From Enterobacter pseudoroggenkampii (GTDB lineage Bacteria; Pseudomonadota; Gammaproteobacteria; Enterobacterales; Enterobacteriaceae): a stretch of 64,000 bases of DNA. Positions 32,001 through 40,930 of this stretch are shown here, in pieces. A model generated the notes under the pieces. The model was not told the DNA's origin. It worked only from the letters and a program-made list of their open reading frames with translations, and made no database searches. Position 1 is the first letter of the stretch; each line of letters starts with the position of its first letter. The DNA lies in assembly GCF_026420145.1 (NCBI RefSeq), contig NZ_JAPMLV010000001.1, forward strand, positions 2,418,001-2,482,000, given 5' to 3'. Position numbers and translations under genes: made by a program.

Positions 32001-32823
32001 GTGAAGCCTCCAGTTGGCGAATCGTCTCGTTGAGGGCCGCTTTGCTCTCTGCGGTCAATCGCAGGTGGTGCGAGTTGCTGAGCTGCTCCAGATACGGCAC
32101 ACCCTGCCCTTTGATACTGTCGAGGATGACGACTAACGGACGCGCATCAGCAGCCGGAACCCGCGACGTCACCTCCAGCAGCACAGGAATGTCGTCCCCC
32201 TTCACCGTCACCACGTCAAAGCCAAAGGCGCGGAATTTGCCCTCCAGGTCAAACGCGCTGATGATCTCGTCCAGCTCGCCGTCGAGCTGCTGTTTGTTCC
32301 AGTCGACAAATACCGTCAGGTTATTCAGGCGATGGTGGGCAATAAACTGGAACGCCTCCCAGCACTGCCCTTCGTTCAGCTCGCCGTCGCCGACGATGCA
32401 GAAGACCCGATTCGGCCGCCCGGCCAGCCTGTGCGACAGCGCCATGCCGCCCGCGATGGAAATCCCCTGCCCCAGCGAACCGGTGGTGGCGTCCACGCCG
32501 CGCGTTTTCAGGCGGTCCGGGTGGCTGGGCAGGCGCGTGCCGTTCTGGTTCAGCGTGCTCAGCTCTTCTGTCGGGAAGTAGCCCTTGATCGCCAGGGTAC
32601 TGTAGAGCGCCGGGCCCGCATGGCCTTTCGACAGGACAAAGTAGTCTCGCTCCGGCCAGTCCGGATCCGCCGGGTCGATTTTCATCACCGCGCCGTACAG
32701 CACGGCCAGGGTTTCGACCACCGACATGCTGCCGCCATAGTGGCCAAAGCCGAGCCGCGTCAGGGATTTCAGCGTCTCAAGACGAATCTGACGCGCGAGT
32801 TCGGTTATCTCTCTCTCATTCAT
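31993..32823 (-). CDS. Transketolase, N-terminal subunit (split enzyme)
   Basis: 276 residues forming the ThDP pyrophosphate-binding half. The ThDP/Mg motif is GDGELNEGQCWEAF running to VDWN (about 145-176). Active-site histidines of transketolases are matched by His28, His68 (SKGHAGPALY) and His101 (LPSHPD). TGSLGQGISIAGGMA is the conserved phosphate-binding loop. The start overlaps the PTS IIC stop by 4 bp and its stop overlaps the C-terminal subunit, so all are probably translated together. Because the PTS would deliver an already phosphorylated sugar, the enzyme may act on that product directly; this is inference from gene order. Confidence 0.87.
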   Translation of the reverse strand: MNEREITELARQIRLETLKSLTRLGFGHYGGSMSVVETLAVLYGAVMKIDPADPDWPERDYFVLSKGHAGPALYSTLAIKGYFPTEELSTLNQNGTRLPSHPDRLKTRGVDATTGSLGQGISIAGGMALSHRLAGRPNRVFCIVGDGELNEGQCWEAFQFIAHHRLNNLTVFVDWNKQQLDGELDEIISAFDLEGKFRAFGFDVVTVKGDDIPVLLEVTSRVPAADARPLVVILDSIKGQGVPYLEQLSNSHHLRLTAESKAALNETIRQLEASHD

Positions 32824-34217
32824 GATTTGGCTCCGGTGTTTTCCTGCGCGTTACCGCCCGCAGGTTTGTTTTTCGCGAAGACGTTGTACGCCACCAGCAG
32901 CGCGAATAGCGCCACGACCAGCCCGGTGATAGCAAGCGGCGACAGGAAGCGCGCAAGGTTGCCGAGCACAATCCCGACCGCGCCGAAGTCGGCGTCAGAG
33001 AAGGTGGTGTTGGCAAAGCCAATGGCGCCCAGCACCGGCAGCAGCAGGACCGGCAGGAAGGTGATCAGCAGGCCGTTGGCAAAAGCGCCAATCATCGCCC
33101 CGCGCCGTCCGCCGGTGGCGTTACCAAACACGCCCGCCGTTGCGCCGGTGAAGAAGTGCGGTACGACGCCCGGGAGGATTAGCACCCAGCTAAACTGACC
33201 GCAGATGAACAACCCCACAATCCCGCCAAGGAAACTGAACAGGAAGCCAATCAGTACCGCGTTTGGCGCATAGGGATAGACCACCGGGCAGTCCAGCGCA
33301 GGACGCGCGTTCGGCACCAGTTTTTCCGAGAAGCCGGTAAAGGCCGGAACGATTTCCGCCAGAATCAGGCGTACGCCCTGCAGGATGATGAACACGCCCG
33401 CCGCAAAGGTAATCGCCATGATGATGGCGTAGACCAGGTAGTTCTGACCGCCGCTGAAGGTGGCCTCGACGTACTCGCGACCGGCGCTCACCGCCATGAT
33501 CAGGTAGATAATCATCATGGTCAGGGAGATGGAGATCGAGCTGTCGCGCAGGAAGCTCAGGTTCTTCGGCAGGTTCATCTCTTCCGTTGAGCGGGATCCT
33601 TTGCCGACCTTGCTGCCAATCCAGCCGGACAGCACGTAGCCCAGCGTGCCGAAGTGGCCGAAGGCAATCTCATCATTGCCGGTAATGCGCTTCATGTAGC
33701 GCTGGGCAATCGCCGGGAAGAAGGCCATGATCAGGCCAAGGATCAGCGACCCGGTAAAGACCAGCCCCACGCCCTCAAAGCCCGCCACCGTCAGGATCAC
33801 GCCAATCATGCACGCCATGTAAAACGTGTGGTGTCCAGTCAGGAAGATATACTTCAGGCGGGTAAAACGCGCGACGATAATATTCGCCACCATCCCGAAG
33901 GCCATAATCAGCGCGGTCGCTGCACCGTATTTTTCCAGCGCAATGGACACTATCGCTTCATTGTTTGGAATAATGCCCTGGATCGTAAATGCGTGTTCAA
34001 ACATCCCGCCCAAAGGATTTAATGACCCCACCAGTACCGTGGCGCCACCGCCCAGTACAATAAAGCCCAGGATAGTTTTAATTGTTCCTTTCACCACGTC
34101 GGAAAACGCTTTTTTCTGCGCAACCAGACCGATTAACGCGATTAAACCGACCAGCACCGAAGGGACTTTTAAAATATCAACAACGAAATTCAGCGTTTCA
34201 AGGATAAACATATCCAC
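32820..34217 (-). CDS. PTS system ascorbate-family IIC permease (UlaA/SgaT-like)
   Basis: 465-residue membrane transporter with about 11 hydrophobic segments and a hydrophilic tail (NKPAGGNAQENTGAKS). It belongs to the SgaT/UlaA family, with GHHTFYMACMIGVIL, VYPYAPNAVLIGFLFSF, and PHFFTGATAGVFGNATGGRRGAMIGAF as recognisable blocks. It would move a sugar or sugar acid across the inner membrane while the IIB protein phosphorylates it. The true substrate is unknown: genes of L-ascorbate use (ulaD, E, F, G) are absent here, and transketolase halves take their place, so ascorbate is unlikely. Confidence 0.88.
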   Translation of the reverse strand: MDMFILETLNFVVDILKVPSVLVGLIALIGLVAQKKAFSDVVKGTIKTILGFIVLGGGATVLVGSLNPLGGMFEHAFTIQGIIPNNEAIVSIALEKYGAATALIMAFGMVANIIVARFTRLKYIFLTGHHTFYMACMIGVILTVAGFEGVGLVFTGSLILGLIMAFFPAIAQRYMKRITGNDEIAFGHFGTLGYVLSGWIGSKVGKGSRSTEEMNLPKNLSFLRDSSISISLTMMIIYLIMAVSAGREYVEATFSGGQNYLVYAIIMAITFAAGVFIILQGVRLILAEIVPAFTGFSEKLVPNARPALDCPVVYPYAPNAVLIGFLFSFLGGIVGLFICGQFSWVLILPGVVPHFFTGATAGVFGNATGGRRGAMIGAFANGLLITFLPVLLLPVLGAIGFANTTFSDADFGAVGIVLGNLARFLSPLAITGLVVALFALLVAYNVFAKNKPAGGNAQENTGAKS

Positions 34218-34232
34218 CTCGCCTTATCAGGG

Positions 34233-34505
34233 TTATTGTCTTTCGAACCAGCCGCGCAGCTGCGCTTCAAGTTCGTTAATGTCGATGATGTTGTTGATCA
34301 CCACCAGCTGGTTTTCCGACACGCTGGCGCTGGCGGCAATGTCTTTTGCCATCACGAACAGATCGGCCGCGCCCGGCGTGGCCGAGGAGAGATCGGAGTG
34401 TTCAACCTCAGCTTCAATCTCCAGCTTTTTGAGCACCTTTTTAATATTCATTTCGACCATAAAACTACTGCCCAGGCCAGAACCGCAAATAGCCATGATT
34501 TTCAT
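34233..34505 (-). CDS. PTS system ascorbate-family IIB protein (SgaB-like)
   Basis: 90-residue cytoplasmic phosphocarrier. The P-loop with the phosphorylated cysteine is MAICGSGLGSSFMVEMNI (Cys7). It receives phosphate from the IIA protein encoded just upstream and passes it to the incoming substrate bound by IIC. It is the lactose/ascorbate-type IIB fold (PTS_IIB). The gene lies between IIA and IIC with short gaps (80 and 15 bp). Confidence 0.9.
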   Translation of the reverse strand: MKIMAICGSGLGSSFMVEMNIKKVLKKLEIEAEVEHSDLSSATPGAADLFVMAKDIAASASVSENQLVVINNIIDINELEAQLRGWFERQ

Positions 34506-34585
34506 TGTTGCCCCCTTATTTTGAGTAGAGTACGCCCCATCACGCTGACGCGTAATGTTGTGAAAAACCGGATTAAAGAATTAAA

Positions 34586-35029
34586 TCAGAAGCGGTTAAT
34601 AATCGTTTTAATTTCCTCCAGGGTATTCACCTGATGCAGTTCGTCCATATCGGTATCGCTGGAAAATAACTCTGCCAGCGACGAGATCATCTCGATATGG
34701 CTATTTTTGTCGGGTGCCGCGAGCATAACAATGACGTTGACAGGGTCAAACTCACCGGCACCAAACGAGACGCCCTGTTTTAGTTTTAATAACGACAACC
34801 CCAGTCCTTTGGCGCCTTCCTCCGGCCGCGCATGCGGCATCGCCAGCCCTGGTGCCAGCACATAATAGGGTCCTAACGTGTGGTGCTGCTGGATGATGGC
34901 AGTGACGTATTCAGGCTCAATCACCTGCAAATCCAGCAGCGGCTTCGCGCACAGCTCCAGCGCCTGCGGCCAGCCTTCCACGCTCTCCTGCAGCGTGATG
35001 GTTGTATCATATATCCATTTTTTGAGCAC
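34586..35029 (-). CDS. PTS system IIA protein (mannitol/fructose/ascorbate type)
   Basis: 147-residue phosphocarrier of the PTS_EIIA_2 family. His66 in APGLAMPHARPEEG is the expected phosphorylation site, and His111 (DKNSHIEMI) is the second conserved histidine that assists. It takes phosphate from HPr and passes it to the IIB Cys. The start is GTG 35029 with a well-placed GGGAGTG (35034-35040). It is the first gene of the operon IIA-IIB-IIC-TktN-TktC and reads away from the LacI-type regulator. Confidence 0.87.
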   Translation of the reverse strand: MLKKWIYDTTITLQESVEGWPQALELCAKPLLDLQVIEPEYVTAIIQQHHTLGPYYVLAPGLAMPHARPEEGAKGLGLSLLKLKQGVSFGAGEFDPVNVIVMLAAPDKNSHIEMISSLAELFSSDTDMDELHQVNTLEEIKTIINRF

Positions 35030-35062
35030 TTTTCACTCCCACGACACGCTTAAGATGAGCAA

Positions 35063-35154
35063 ACTTTATTCAACGCATCAGTGATTGACTGCGATCGCGA
35101 TCACAAAGATAGCGCTACCAATCGTTATCGTGCAGAAATGTGATAGCGCTATCA
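35063..35154. promoter_or_regulatory. Control region of the PTS/transketolase operon: CRP-like site and two LacI-type operators
   Basis: A perfect 14-bp palindrome with central CG, TGATAGCGCTATCA, lies at 35141-35154. A 12/14 match to it, AGATAGCGCTACCA, lies at 35107-35120, centres 34 bp apart. Next to the second is TGCGA-N6-TCACA (35090-35105), nine of ten matches to the CRP half-site consensus. A -10-like TAAAGT (minus strand, 35063-35068) lies about 30 bp downstream of the CRP site, which suits class II activation. This predicts repression by the adjacent LacI-family protein and catabolite control. Confidence 0.7.
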
Positions 35155-35263
35155 AATTGCAATCACGTTGCTAAATCACAGCAAAAAAAGGGATTTAAGG
35201 CGTATACTGCCTGTCACGTGAAACGAAGGAAAAGAAGAACGCGTCTGGTCAGCAGGAAGGTGT

Positions 35264-36283
35264 ATGTCTCTAACCCGAAAACGGCGCAGTACTGGTAAAG
35301 TGACACTCGCCGATGTCGCACAGCTTGCCGGTGTGGGCACGATGACCGTGTCCCGTGCACTTCGCACGCCCGAACAGGTTTCCGATAAGCTACGTGAAAA
35401 AATTGAAGCCGCCGTGCAGGAGCTGGGTTATATGCCTAATCTTGCCGCCAGCGCGCTGGCCTCGGCGTCGTCATGGACGATAGCCATGGTGGTGCCTAAT
35501 CTCTCCGAAGCCGGCTGCTCGGAGATGTTCGCCGGGCTACAGCAGGTGCTGCAGCCTGCCGGGTATCAGATCATGCTGGCTGAATCCCAGCATCGTCTTG
35601 AGCAGGAGGAGAAGTTGCTGGAGACGCTTCTGGCGTCGAACATCGCCGCCGCTATCCTGCTCAGCGTTGAACATACCGACACCGTTCGCCACTGGCTGAA
35701 AAACGCCTCAATTCCGGTGATGGAGATGGGCGCCATGCGCGCCGATCCGATTGATATGAATATCGGGATTGATAACGTGGCGGCCATGTATGAACTCACG
35801 GAAATGGTGATTAAGCGCGGCTACCAAAACATAGGCCTGCTGTGCGCCAACCAGGAACAGTGGATTTTCCAGCAGCATCTGCAGGGCTGGTACAAAGCCA
35901 TGCTTCGCCACCATATGTCGCCGAACCGGGTCATTAACGCTGCGATGCCGCCGAGCTTCTCGACCGGTGCAGCACAGCTGCCCGAGTTCCTGCTGGCCTG
36001 GCCGGAGCTGGATGCGCTGGTGTGCGTCTCTGACGAGCTGGCGTGCGGCGCGCTGTATGAGTGCCAGCGCAGGCGAATCAAAGTACCGGACGATCTGGCG
36101 GTAGTAGGCTTTGGCGATAGCGACGTGAGCCGCGTCTGTCAGCCGCCGCTGACGACCATGGCGGTGCCGCATCGTAAGATTGGAATTGAAGCCGGGAAAG
36201 CGTTACTGGAGCGCCTGAATGGCGGAGACTGGCGCGATCAAAAGCCCATCGCGTCCAGTCTGTGTCTGAGAGAGAGTTGCTGA
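35264..36283 (+). CDS. LacI-family regulator, divergent from the PTS/transketolase operon
   Basis: 339 residues. The N-terminal helix-turn-helix and hinge helix are at about 12-65 (VTLADVAQLAGVGTMTVSRAL, then LGYMPNLAASALAS). A periplasmic-binding-protein-like effector domain follows (SWTIAMVVPNLSEAGCSEMFAGLQ..., LVCVSDELACGALYECQR, DDLAVVGFGDSDVS), most similar to the GntR/IdnR branch by eye. It has a good AGGAAGGTGT ribosome-binding site, and a TATACT -10-like box at 35203-35208. It probably represses the divergent operon through the palindromes at 35107-35120 and 35141-35154, with the effector being the transported sugar or its phosphate. Salmonella has a regulator in the same position. 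Confidence 0.9.
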   Translation: MSLTRKRRSTGKVTLADVAQLAGVGTMTVSRALRTPEQVSDKLREKIEAAVQELGYMPNLAASALASASSWTIAMVVPNLSEAGCSEMFAGLQQVLQPAGYQIMLAESQHRLEQEEKLLETLLASNIAAAILLSVEHTDTVRHWLKNASIPVMEMGAMRADPIDMNIGIDNVAAMYELTEMVIKRGYQNIGLLCANQEQWIFQQHLQGWYKAMLRHHMSPNRVINAAMPPSFSTGAAQLPEFLLAWPELDALVCVSDELACGALYECQRRRIKVPDDLAVVGFGDSDVSRVCQPPLTTMAVPHRKIGIEAGKALLERLNGGDWRDQKPIASSLCLRESC

Positions 36284-36286
36284 AGC

Positions 36287-36841
36287 TTACTCAGCCTCTT
36301 CCTCTTTCTCTGATTTTGTCGATTCGTTATTGGCGTTGCGGCTCATCCAGAGCGCCAGCGCTTTTAACGAATCCGGCGTGAACTCGTCGCAGCGAGCGGT
36401 GATCTCTTCCGGCGTCATCCAGCTGACCTCACTCACCTCTTCTTCCTGCAGGGCAAACGGGCCGTGAGAAACGCAGCTAAACAGCCCGCCCCAGACGCGG
36501 CAGTTTTCGTCTTCAAAATAGAACTGACCGTGCTCGGCAAACGGCACACCGGCAATGCCTAACTCTTCTTCTGCTTCACGACGTGCGGAATCCAGCAGCA
36601 CTTCATCTGCCTGGACAACACCGCCTGCAGTGGCATCCAGCATACCCGGGAGAAAATCTTTGGTATCCGTACGGCGCTGGACCAGAATTTTGCCCATCCC
36701 GTCATGCACAACGATGTACGTTGCGCGGTGGCGCAGACGCTCCGCACGCATTTGTTCGCGGCTGGCCTGCGCGATCACTTCATTCTCTTCGCTGACAATG
36801 TCAACCCACTCTGTACTTGCCAAATGACTCTGCTCCACCAT
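36287..36841 (-). CDS. yfcD: Nudix hydrolase YfcD
   Basis: 184-residue Nudix-family protein. The Nudix box is [26 protein letters not shown] (fits GX5EX7REUXEEXGU apart from the first Glu, which here is Asp-Glu shifted). N-terminal residues [32 protein letters not shown] resemble the isopentenyl-diphosphate isomerase branch. The substrate is unknown. The C-terminal tail is highly charged ([12 protein letters not shown]). Only 3 bp separate its stop from the stop of the regulator, so the two transcripts converge. Confidence 0.9.
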   Translation of the reverse strand: MVEQSHLASTEWVDIVSEENEVIAQASREQMRAERLRHRATYIVVHDGMGKILVQRRTDTKDFLPGMLDATAGGVVQADEVLLDSARREAEEELGIAGVPFAEHGQFYFEDENCRVWGGLFSCVSHGPFALQEEEVSEVSWMTPEEITARCDEFTPDSLKALALWMSRNANNESTKSEKEEEAE

Positions 36842-36896
36842 CGGGAAACCTTCTCTTCTAAGCGCTCTTTCGGCGCGTTTGCAGTTGAGGTGTAAC

Positions 36897-37448
36897 TTAC
36901 GGATTAATCGCTACTTGCGCAATAACTTGCTGATCATTAAGTGCGATAACACTCAGAGTATTTCCATCCAGCATGCCATAGCTCGCAGAATACCCACCTT
37001 TCGGGATACTGACCGAACCCGGGTTGAAGTGATAAATCTCACCGCGCTTTTCAGCAACCGGAATATGAGTATGACCGTAAACCAGGACATCGCCAGCCGC
37101 GAGCGCCGGAAGATTATCCGGGCTAAAAAGATGCCCATGGGTCAGGAACAGTCGGCTTTGTTCCAGCAGCACCTGCTGCCACGGCGCAGTAAGGGGAAAA
37201 TGCAGCAGCATCTGGTCCACTTCGCTGTCGCAGTTGCCGCGAACGGCGATGATGCGCGAGGCATACGGGTTGAGCTTTTCCGCGACCTGCGCAGGGGCGT
37301 AGCCTTCCGGCAGCGCGTTGCGCGGGCCGTGATTGAGCACGTCACCCAGAATAATCAGCCACTGCGCGCCGCTTTGTGCAAACAGGGAGAGGACACGCTC
37401 GGTAGCGGGCAGCGATCCATGGATATCCGACGCAAACATCAGTTTCAT
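36897..37448 (-). CDS. yfcE: Metallophosphoesterase YfcE
   Basis: 183-residue calcineurin-like phosphodiesterase of the MJ0936/YfcE family. All metal motifs are present: FASDIHGS (Asp8, His10), [26 protein letters not shown] and [10 protein letters not shown]. coli YfcE hydrolyses artificial phosphodiesters with Mn; the physiological substrate is unknown. The gene lies between yfcD and yfcF, all on the minus strand, with 55-bp gaps. Confidence 0.93.
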   Translation of the reverse strand: MKLMFASDIHGSLPATERVLSLFAQSGAQWLIILGDVLNHGPRNALPEGYAPAQVAEKLNPYASRIIAVRGNCDSEVDQMLLHFPLTAPWQQVLLEQSRLFLTHGHLFSPDNLPALAAGDVLVYGHTHIPVAEKRGEIYHFNPGSVSIPKGGYSASYGMLDGNTLSVIALNDQQVIAQVAINP

Positions 37449-37504
37449 CAGTCACTCCTCGGGAAAACAGACTGCCCCCATCATACCTGAAGCGTCAGGG
37501 CTTA

Positions 37505-38227
<723 letters not shown>

Positions 38228-38289
38228 TTACAACAACCACCTATACTCATTTGTCATGGCACCACTCTTCGCATGGACAGGAGTTGAGA

Positions 38290-38919
38290 ATGATCGACCT
38301 TTATTACGCCCCTACCCCAAACGGCCATAAGATCACCCTCTTTCTTGAAGAAGCCGAGCTGGATTACAGGATCATTCGCGTGGATATCAGCAAGGGCGAA
38401 CAGTTCAGCCCTCTCTTTCTGGCTATCTCGCCGAATAATAAAATCCCGGCCATTATTGATAACCAGCCGGCGGACGGGGGCAGACCGTTGAGCCTGTTTG
38501 AATCCGGTGAAATTTTGCTCTATCTGGCAGAGAAAACCGGCAAGCTGCTGAGCGGCGAGCTGCGTGAGCGTCACCATACCCTGCAATGGCTCTTCTGGCA
38601 GGCGAGCGGGCTGGGGCCCATGCTGGGTCAAAACCATCACTTTACCGCTTACGCCCCGCAGCCCATTCCCTATGCGATAGAACGCTATCAGGTCGAGACG
38701 CAGCGGCTCTATGACGTTCTGAACCGTCGGCTGAAGAAAACGCCGTGGCTCGGGGGGGATCATTACAGCATTGCCGATATCGCCTGCTGGCCATGGGTGA
38801 ATACGCATGAAAAACACCGAATTGACCTGGCTTCTTACCCGGCGGTGAACAACTGGTTTGAGCGCATCCGGACCCGCCCGGCGACCGAGCGGGCGATGCA
38901 AAAAATCCAGCAGATTTAA
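38290..38919 (+). CDS. yfcG: GST-like disulfide-bond oxidoreductase YfcG
   Basis: 209 residues of the nu-class glutathione transferase type. The N-terminal domain has MIDLYYAPTPNGHKITLFLEE (with the Thr/Asn used instead of a catalytic Tyr or Ser) and FESGEILLYLAEKTGKL for glutathione binding. The C-terminal helical domain has IADIACWPWVNTHEKHRI. In E. coli it binds two glutathiones and has disulfide reductase activity. The start is ATG 38290 with AGGAGTTGAG upstream; the longer frame to 38251 lacks such a site. Confidence 0.93.
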   Translation: MIDLYYAPTPNGHKITLFLEEAELDYRIIRVDISKGEQFSPLFLAISPNNKIPAIIDNQPADGGRPLSLFESGEILLYLAEKTGKLLSGELRERHHTLQWLFWQASGLGPMLGQNHHFTAYAPQPIPYAIERYQVETQRLYDVLNRRLKKTPWLGGDHYSIADIACWPWVNTHEKHRIDLASYPAVNNWFERIRTRPATERAMQKIQQI

Positions 38920-38994
38920 CCCTCTATGAGGCTGGGTGCCCGCGAGCCTCTCATGTATGATGAGCGGGAAATACTGACACGGAGAAGACCTGCA

Positions 38995-39363
38995 ATGTCA
39001 CAGCCAGACGCCATTATTCGTATAAAAAATTTACGCCTGCGTACCTTCATCGGTATCAAAGAGGAAGAGATCGCCAACCGTCAGGATATTGTCATTAACG
39101 TGGTGATTCACTACCCCGCAGATAAAGCGCGGGCCAGCGAAGACATCAACGACGCGCTTAACTACCGCACAATAACCAAAAACATCATTCAGTACGTGGA
39201 GAATAACCGCTTCTCCCTGCTGGAAAAATTAACTCAGGATGTGCTCGATATCGCACGCGAACATCACTGGGTCACTTATGCTGAAGTTGAGATCGATAAA
39301 CTTCACGCCCTGCGCTACGCCGATTCCGTCTCCATGACGTTAAGCTGGCGGCGCCAGGCGTAA
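38995..39363 (+). CDS. folX: Dihydroneopterin triphosphate 2'-epimerase FolX
   Basis: 122-residue tunnelling-fold enzyme that epimerises dihydroneopterin triphosphate to the dihydromonapterin form, feeding tetrahydromonapterin rather than folate. It is a paralogue of FolB and shares [18 protein letters not shown] (with the catalytic Glu region), NYRTITKNI, and [18 protein letters not shown]. The start ATG 38995 has GGAGAAGACC upstream. It is followed 13 bp later by yfcH, probably in one operon. Confidence 0.93.
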   Translation: MSQPDAIIRIKNLRLRTFIGIKEEEIANRQDIVINVVIHYPADKARASEDINDALNYRTITKNIIQYVENNRFSLLEKLTQDVLDIAREHHWVTYAEVEIDKLHALRYADSVSMTLSWRRQA

Positions 39364-39376
39364 ACCTGGAGGTTGT

Positions 39377-40270
39377 ATGAAGATTTTGCTGACCGGCGGG
39401 ACAGGCCTGATTGGTCGTCACCTCATTGCGCGTCTGCAGGCCTTGCATCACGACATCACCGTGGTCACGCGCAGCCCGGAGAAAGCGCGTCAGGTGCTGG
39501 GGGCGGGTGTCGATATCTGGAAAAATCTGGCCGAGCAGCAAAATCTGGACGGTTTCGACGCCGTCATTAACCTCGCGGGTGAACCCATCGCCGATAAGCG
39601 CTGGACGGAAGAGCAAAAACAGCTGTTATGCAGCAGCCGGTGGAACATTACCGAAAAGCTCGTCGAGCTGATCCGTAATAGCCACACCCCACCTTCAGTG
39701 CTTATTTCGGGTTCAGCGGTGGGCTATTACGGCGATCTCGGCGAGGTGGTGGTGACCGAGGAAGAGCCGCCCCATAACGAGTTTACCCATAAACTTTGCG
39801 CCCAGTGGGAGCGTATCGCCTGTGCGGCGCAAAGCGATCGTACCCGCGTCTGCCTGCTGCGGACCGGGGTCGTCCTCGCGCCGAAAGGCGGCATCCTGGC
39901 GAAGATGCTTCCCCCTTTCAGGCTCGGACTCGGCGGTCCCATCGGTAATGGCCGTCAATATATGGCGTGGATCCATATCGACGATATGGTCAACGGTATT
40001 CTCTGGCTGCTGGATAACGATCTGCGCGGACCGTTTAACATGGTTGCGCCGTATCCAGTGCGTAATGAACAGTTTGCCCACGCGCTGGGGCATGCCCTGC
40101 ACCGTCCGGCGATACTGCGCGTGCCTGCCACGGTCATTCGTCTGCTGATGGGAGAAGCGTCTGTACTGGTATTAGGCGGGCAGCGGGCGCTGCCAAAACG
40201 GCTGGAAGCGGCCGGCTTTGCGTTCCGCTGGTATGAATTAGAAGAGGCGCTGGGGGATGTGGTGCGGTGA
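39377..40270 (+). CDS. yfcH: Extended SDR-family epimerase-like protein YfcH
   Basis: 297 residues, the same size as E. coli YfcH (TIGR01777 family). The N-terminal Rossmann motif is [30 protein letters not shown] and [22 protein letters not shown] (with the YYG signature Tyr) are characteristic. A DUF1731 C-terminal domain follows (from about 245; [29 protein letters not shown]). The substrate is unknown; some relatives affect cell division. TGGAGGTTGT gives a strong ribosome-binding site. Confidence 0.92.
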   Translation: MKILLTGGTGLIGRHLIARLQALHHDITVVTRSPEKARQVLGAGVDIWKNLAEQQNLDGFDAVINLAGEPIADKRWTEEQKQLLCSSRWNITEKLVELIRNSHTPPSVLISGSAVGYYGDLGEVVVTEEEPPHNEFTHKLCAQWERIACAAQSDRTRVCLLRTGVVLAPKGGILAKMLPPFRLGLGGPIGNGRQYMAWIHIDDMVNGILWLLDNDLRGPFNMVAPYPVRNEQFAHALGHALHRPAILRVPATVIRLLMGEASVLVLGGQRALPKRLEAAGFAFRWYELEEALGDVVR

Positions 40271-40290
40271 ATATGTTACAGTGACAGGCC

Positions 40291-40833
40291 ATGTTCCGAA
40301 AATATGGCGTCACAATGGCAACGATCACCACTCCCCGGCTTTACCTCACCCCTTTCGAACCCACTGACTGGGCCTTCTTCCGCTCGCTGCGTGAAGATCG
40401 CCGCATCATGCGCTACATGGCCGCCATCGCGCCAGAAAAAGAGACCCGACGCGTGTTTGCCGCGCGACTCGCTGCTGCTCATGTGTTTGTCATTCGCGCC
40501 CGGGATGATGATACGCCGCTTGGCGATATTGGCCTGCAAATCAGCCCTGAGAATCGTGAGGAGGCCGATATCGGCTATACGGTTGTACCTGCCGCGCAAG
40601 GGAAAGGTATCGCCAGCGAGGCGCTGCGCGCGGTGTGTGATTATGCGTTCAACCAGACCAGCGTGAAGGCGATTAACGCGTACGTGCTGGCGGACAACGG
40701 CGGATCGGTGCGCGTGCTGGAGAAAGCCGGGTTTGTGCGTACGCAGGTGCTGGAAAAGGCGTATGAAATTGACGGCGTGCGCTATGACGATTGGGTCTAT
40801 CGGCTGGAGTATGCCGGCCAGCAACAGAATTAG
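40291..40833 (+). CDS. GNAT-family N-acetyltransferase (RimJ/RimL-like)
   Basis: 180-residue acetyltransferase of the Acetyltransf_3 type. It starts like RimL relatives (TPRLYLTPFEPTDWAFF), and has the acetyl-CoA loop VVPAAQGKGIASEALRAVCDYAF and the NGGSVRVLEKAGFVRT block. The substrate, possibly a protein N-terminus or an antibiotic-like amine, is unknown. Two starts are possible: ATG 40291 (AGG upstream) and ATG 40315, which begins MATITTPRLYL and would match relatives; I give the longer. In E. coli K-12 this position holds the unrelated rpnB, so the gene is a local difference. Confidence 0.85.
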   Translation: MFRKYGVTMATITTPRLYLTPFEPTDWAFFRSLREDRRIMRYMAAIAPEKETRRVFAARLAAAHVFVIRARDDDTPLGDIGLQISPENREEADIGYTVVPAAQGKGIASEALRAVCDYAFNQTSVKAINAYVLADNGGSVRVLEKAGFVRTQVLEKAYEIDGVRYDDWVYRLEYAGQQQN

Positions 40834-40864
40834 TAGGCCCGGTAAGCGAAGCGCCACCGGGCGA
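40833..40864. repeat. Single REP element after the acetyltransferase gene
   Basis: GTAGGCCCGGTAAGCGAAGC and CCACCGGGCGAT form a REP-type palindrome immediately after the stop codon. Confidence 0.78.
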
Positions 40865-40882
40865 TTGGGCTGTACTGCGGCC

Positions 40883-40926
40883 TGATGCCCTCACCTCGCC
40901 CCTCTCCCACAGGGAGAGGGAGAAGC
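40883..40926. repeat. Dispersed CCCTCACC / CTCTCCC-GGGAGAG palindromic repeat, copy 2
   Basis: Same orientation and sequence plan as the copy at 4017-4057; stem CCCTCTCCC/GGGAGAGGG with loop ACA. It fills the space between the convergent acetyltransferase gene and hisP and may help end both transcripts. Confidence 0.8.
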
Positions 40927-40930
40927 AAAC

